Below are positions 35,537 through 35,916 of a DNA stretch of 35,916 nucleotides, piece after piece (positions within the stretch are counted from its first letter, which is position 1; the number at the start of each line of letters is the position of its first letter). The notes under the pieces were generated by a model, which had not been told where the DNA came from, did not search any database, and saw only the letters and a list, made by a program, of their open reading frames with translations. Both the position numbers and the translations under genes were made by a program. This DNA is from an uncultured Anaerolineae bacterium (lineage in GTDB: Bacteria; Chloroflexota; Anaerolineae; Anaerolineales; Villigracilaceae): NCBI GenBank assembly GCA_903854805.1, contig CAINXK010000109.1, positions 1 through 35,916 on the forward strand. Reading direction: 5' to 3'.

Positions 35537-35916
35537 ATGACTTTCACGCTACCCCCCGTTATAAATGATGGCGACACACTAAATGGTGTGTTTTTGACCA
35601 CGTATATCCGTGATAATGCCGCTGCTATGTGGCCCTACACGACCGCAGGTGATGTAAGCTACGCAGCCAGCGCAACCAGCCTGGCGCGTCTGGGCATTGG
35701 CACGTCTGGCAAAGTACTAACATCCAATGGGACGGCGCCTACCTGGGTAACACCTGCAGCCGGAACAACACTGCAGGATGTCTACCCAGTTGGCAGCGTC
35801 TACATGAGCACATCGGCGACCAGCCCGGCGACCACGTTTGGATTCGGCACCTGGTCGGCTATCCAGGGCCGGATGCTGATTGGCGCAGATGGCACGTATG
35901 CGGGCGGCTCAACGGG
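35537..35916 (+). CDS. Tail fibre with collar domain, truncated by window end
   Basis: ATG 35537 has AGGAG 6 nt upstream. The 126 visible residues start MTFTLPPVINDGDTLNGVFL and include LGIGTSGKVLTSNGTAPTWV and then YPVGSVYMS followed by FGFGTWSAIQGRMLIGADGT. The last part is the phage tail collar motif found in fibre tips and T4-like short fibres. The gene runs off the window before its receptor-binding end. It is the last tail gene visible. Confidence 0.85.
   Translation, partial: MTFTLPPVINDGDTLNGVFLTTYIRDNAAAMWPYTTAGDVSYAASATSLARLGIGTSGKVLTSNGTAPTWVTPAAGTTLQDVYPVGSVYMSTSATSPATTFGFGTWSAIQGRMLIGADGTYAGGST

Noticed and set aside
1..35916. Direct circular closure of the window (end joined to start)
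   Set aside because: Joining the truncated collar gene at the end to base 1 shifts it out of the open frame at the start, so some sequence is missing.
1..35916. tRNA genes, CRISPR arrays or insertion sequences
   Set aside because: No cloverleaf with a TTCGA-type arm, no regularly spaced repeat-spacer array and no transposase was seen; both recombinases are phage-type.

Overview
The window is most of the genome of a temperate tailed bacteriophage with a siphovirus-type long non-contractile tail. A small and large terminase, a Mu gp29-like portal, a capsid, a major tail protein, a frameshifted tail chaperone pair and a tape measure protein are present, and no tail sheath gene is visible. The head module is Mu-like in composition (portal, F-like protein, Com-like zinc finger, I-like protease with nested scaffold), but no transposase is seen. 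AGGAGG-type ribosome sites and consensus -35/-10 boxes are common. I see no tRNA, rRNA or CRISPR, and the host cannot be fixed from the sequence.

Layout. 1-1756: end of the late operon (tail gene fragment, chaperone-like protein, GH25 endolysin). 1851-4123, minus strand: lysogeny module (44-bp palindrome, large serine recombinase, 45-aa protein, repressor). 4124-4267: divergent control region. 4268-7104: early operon with a second, tyrosine-type recombinase and many small genes. 7091-10760: replication module (inverted repeats, DnaG-like primase, P-loop ATPase, then an AT-rich repeat cluster that looks like an origin). 10767-16570: membrane proteins, small zinc-finger proteins and an AT-rich nuclease-like gene. 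16571-17451: three promoters sharing GACTCTTGAC and two hairpin terminators, probably the late switch. 17452-18389: holin-like and other membrane proteins. 18418-26877: packaging, head and capsid, including an unexpected ferritin-like gene. 26953-29553: glycosyltransferase, glycosyltransferase-methyltransferase fusion and a zinc ribbon. 29570-35916: connector and tail genes, ending in a truncated tail-collar protein.

The lysin (late end) lies about 110 bp from the recombinase (lysogeny end). In an integrated prophage these would usually lie at opposite ends, so the sequence probably represents the circular, concatemeric or permuted phage form, with attP probably near the recombinase.

The points most worth a second look are the ferritin-like gene in the head operon, repeated promoter-leader-terminator units (one with a long-range stem and a competing pairing at a ribosome site), the palindrome with serine-recombinase-site geometry, the iteron-like region, the glycosyl/methyltransferase cassette, and a -1 frameshift site (A AAA AAC plus stem) in the tail chaperone.
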